A DNA stretch of 32,706 bases from Frankia torreyi (lineage in GTDB: Bacteria > Actinomycetota > Actinomycetes > Frankiales > Frankiaceae): contig NZ_JYFN01000068.1 in the NCBI RefSeq assembly GCF_000948395.1, forward strand, positions 1 to 32,706. Reading direction: 5' to 3'. This document shows positions 31,112 through 32,706 of the stretch, piece by piece. The notes under the pieces were generated by a model. The model was not told the origin of the DNA and did no database searches. It was given only the letters and a program-made list of their open reading frames with translations. How positions within the stretch are numbered: position 1 is the stretch's first letter; each line of letters begins with the position of its first letter. Position numbers and translations under genes: made by a program.

Positions 31112-31135
31112 GGCGAACCGACCGGCGAACCGACC
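31112..31135. repeat. 12-bp direct repeat in MFS/ArsR intergenic region
   Basis: GGCGAACCGACC occurs twice in tandem, with related GCGACCGGC and GGTGACCGGC copies around it (31081-31150). It lies between the divergent MFS and ArsR genes and could be a regulator binding region. Confidence 0.5.
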
Positions 31136-31188
31136 GGCCGGGTGACCGGCTGAGTGGTCGGCCGAGAGGCTGAGCCGGGCAGCCCGCG

Positions 31189-31509
31189 GTGTCTCGACAG
31201 CTCCCTCAGCCGAGCCGTGACTCGATCAACCTGGTCACGCTCCTTGCCGCCCTGGCCGACCCGGTCCGGCTCACGCTGATGCAGGCGATGTACTCCCGGA
31301 CCGGCCCGGTCGACTGCTCCGTGATCGCCGAGGGGGTCGAGGTCGGCGCCCCGACCGTCTCCCATCACTACCGCGTGCTGCGCGAGGCCGGCCTGACCAT
31401 GACCACGGTCGAGGGGCGCCGCCGCGTCGTCGCCATCCGCTACGAAGACCTGGAAGCACGCTTTCCCGGCCTCCTCGCCGCCGTCCTCACCCCGACCGCG
31501 AACACCTAG
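31189..31509 (+). CDS. ArsR-family winged-helix regulator
   Basis: 106 aa from the GTG at 31189; there is no clear Shine-Dalgarno. Winged helix: NLVTLLAALADPVRLTLMQAM, then VSHHYRVLREAGLTMTTVEGRRRVVAIRYEDLEARFPGLL. The ELCVCDL metal site of ArsR/SmtB is absent and only one Cys is present, so it probably senses an organic ligand or redox state rather than metal. Divergent placement next to the MFS exporter suggests it regulates that exporter. Confidence 0.88.
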   Translation: MSRQLPQPSRDSINLVTLLAALADPVRLTLMQAMYSRTGPVDCSVIAEGVEVGAPTVSHHYRVLREAGLTMTTVEGRRRVVAIRYEDLEARFPGLLAAVLTPTANT

Positions 31510-31566
31510 CGCACCCGCTGGTGACCGCGACGGCACTGTTGCTGAGGATGCGGGACGTGCCAGTGG

Positions 31567-31950
31567 TCATGGTGACCGCCGGTCAGACGGTGGAGACCGG
31601 CAAACATCCCAGTGATCGCTGACGTTCCGCTCCGAACGCTGCCACCGGACCCGGAGCAGGTCCTCGTCCAGCTCTCGCCCCCACTCGCGCCGGGCCTCGG
31701 CGGCGAGCTCGTCCAGCACCGTGGCGAGTTCCGCGGGCGCGGCGCTGCCCTCCGCCGTTCGCCGTTCGACCAGGTAGGCCACCGTTCCCAGGCCGAAGGC
31801 TCCGACGGCCCACGGCACGCTGACCACGCCGTTGTCGAGGATCTGGTTGACGGCAACACCGGAGAGCACCGGTATCACCACGGCCGCGAGGACGCGGTTC
31901 CAGACCCGGAACCACCGGGCCGCCCCGGCGTAACGCTGTCGGACGGTCAC
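31567..31950 (-). pseudogene. N-terminal piece of a NACHT/WD40-type membrane protein
   Basis: 127 codons from the GTG at 31950. Two hydrophobic segments (VLAAVVIPVLSGVAVNQIL and VSVPWAVGAFGLGTVAYLV) are followed by LDELAAEARREWGRELDEDLLRVRW and DHW, which resembles the region before the NACHT ATPase in actinomycete STAND proteins (usually ...QWxxEAxLRRLxDPxPLPVRW). It stops shortly after, with no P-loop, so the ATPase is lost. It starts 15 bp after the stop of the WD40 fragment on the same strand. It could still make a small two-TM protein. Confidence 0.5.
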
Positions 31951-31965
31951 CTTCCGACCAGCTCG

Positions 31966-32588
31966 TCAGTTCTTACATGTCTTCTTGTAGGAAATATCTG
32001 GAATGGAGCTTCTCCATTCGCTTGGAGTGAGACCGCCGCCAGCCGCGACACAAGCCCGATCCGGCAGGTGAGCGAGAAGATCGGCCAGACCTCCGACGTT
32101 CCACAAGATTGCCGTTCGGTCGGCGCTACCAGTTAGCGCTGTGCGGCCGTCCCGCGTGAATACTGCGGCGTATACGGCTCCGGTGTGGCTGGTGAGGGTG
32201 GCGCGACGGGTGGGGCGGAGAGGGTTGGCCAAGTTCCACAGGTCTAGTGTGGAGTCGGCCTTCCGTCGGGAGTGAGCGCCACCGTGCGTATGGAGTCGGT
32301 GTGGCCGGTGAGGGTGGCGCGGCGGACAGGGCGAGCCGGGTTGGTCAGGTCCCACAGGATCGCTGTCCGGTCTTGGCTTCCGGTGAGGGCGGTGTGCCCG
32401 TCGGGAGTGAGTGTCACTGAGTACACCCAACCGGTGTGGCCGGTGAGGGTAGCGCGCTTTCTCGGGTTATCGGGATCGGTTAGATCCCACACGATCGCCG
32501 TGTTGTCCGAGCTGCCGGTGAGGGCGGTGTGCCCGTCCGGCGTGAGTGCCACCGCGTTTACACCGTCGGTGTGGCCGGTGAGGAGCAA
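31966..32588 (-). pseudogene. WD40-repeat C-terminal fragment, frameshifted
   Basis: Four beta-propeller blades are visible on the minus strand: GHTDGVNAVALTPDGHTALTG...WDL, GHTGWVYSVTLTPDGHTALTG...WDL, GHTDSIRTVALTPDGR (interrupted) and SHTGAVYAAVFTRDGRTALTG...WNV. The first frame ends at 32244 within blade three, where about 20 bp expected to encode HTALTGS is missing; blade three resumes in another frame (DSTLDLWNL). The end (RACVAAGGGLTPSEWRSSIP) matches the conserved tail of NACHT/WD40 STAND proteins. No start or ATPase domain is present: the frame runs up to a stop near 32696. It is a broken remnant. Confidence 0.75.
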
Positions 32589-32616
32589 TGGTTGAGACCT
32601 GTGGATCGGCTGGGGA

Positions 32617-32692
32617 GGGCGTACCTTCCCGGTGATCGAGGTTGAGGTCTCAGTCAGGCCGACGTTGACGCGTCGGTCGGGAAGGCACGCCC
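32617..32692. repeat. 76-bp structured inverted-repeat element
   Basis: GGGCGTACCTTCCC (32617-32630) pairs with GGGAAGGCACGCCC (32679-32692), 13 of 14 positions. Inside, CCGACG-TTGACG-CGTCGG (32659-32676) is a perfect hairpin, and AGGTCTCA (32645-32652) can pair with TGAGACCT just outside (32593-32600). It lies upstream of the broken WD40 frame. Candidate MITE, insertion-sequence end or folded RNA. Confidence 0.6.
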
Positions 32693-32706
32693 GTGCTCAC
32701 GGTAGT

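Overview
The window is high-GC actinomycete DNA: strong G/C bias at third codon positions, frequent GTG/TTG starts, SARP regulators, modular type I polyketide synthase (PKS) genes, and NACHT/WD40-type remnants at the right edge. Genus cannot be fixed from sequence alone; Frankia, Streptomyces or a relative would all fit. Most of the window is the 3' part of a type I PKS gene cluster with its tailoring, regulatory and transport genes.

Layout. (1) 2-8951 (+): the end of a multimodular PKS. The first gene is cut by the window edge (end of KS, then AT-DH-KR-ACP and a C-terminal docking helix). It overlaps the next gene, which has an N-terminal docking coiled coil and KS-AT-(degenerate KR)-ACP. 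There is no thioesterase. (2) 8983-10479 (+): FAD monooxygenase, ending at a perfect 17-bp-stem hairpin. (3) 10568-11599 (-): KAS III-like enzyme with Cys and Asn but Pro at the catalytic His position. (4) 12131-12928 (-): small SARP activator, followed by a long regulatory gap with palindromes. (5) 13783-16026: DHA2 drug exporter divergent from a TetR repressor. (6) 16267-17331 (-): luciferase-like flavin monooxygenase, divergent from an operon of ABC permease, ATPase, lipoprotein binding protein and SnoaL/NTF2-like protein (17974-21192, +), then a second TetR (21301-21846). (7) 21947-25766 (-): P450, second FAD monooxygenase, second SARP. (8) 25767-27232: decayed DNA with an integrase remnant and an orphan coding fragment. 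(9) 27233-29521 (+): second P450 and a secreted Cys-rich lipoprotein. (10) 29663-31509: DHA1 exporter with a leaderless-type promoter, divergent from an ArsR regulator. (11) 31567-32706 (-): broken NACHT/WD40-family pieces and a structured inverted-repeat element.

How it may work together (inference). The penultimate module adds a methylmalonyl unit, reduces it with a B-type KR and probably dehydrates it. The last module adds malonyl and cannot reduce it, because the KR catalytic loop has been replaced by an in-frame 18-bp tandem repeat. The chain should therefore end as a beta-ketoacyl-ACP with no thioesterase to release it. The adjacent KAS III-like protein is the best candidate for off-loading, as FabH-like enzymes do in tetronate pathways, although no glyceryl-ACP genes are visible here. 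The FAD monooxygenases, P450s and flavin monooxygenase would tailor the product. The SARPs would activate the cluster, and the two repressor/exporter pairs would give self-resistance.
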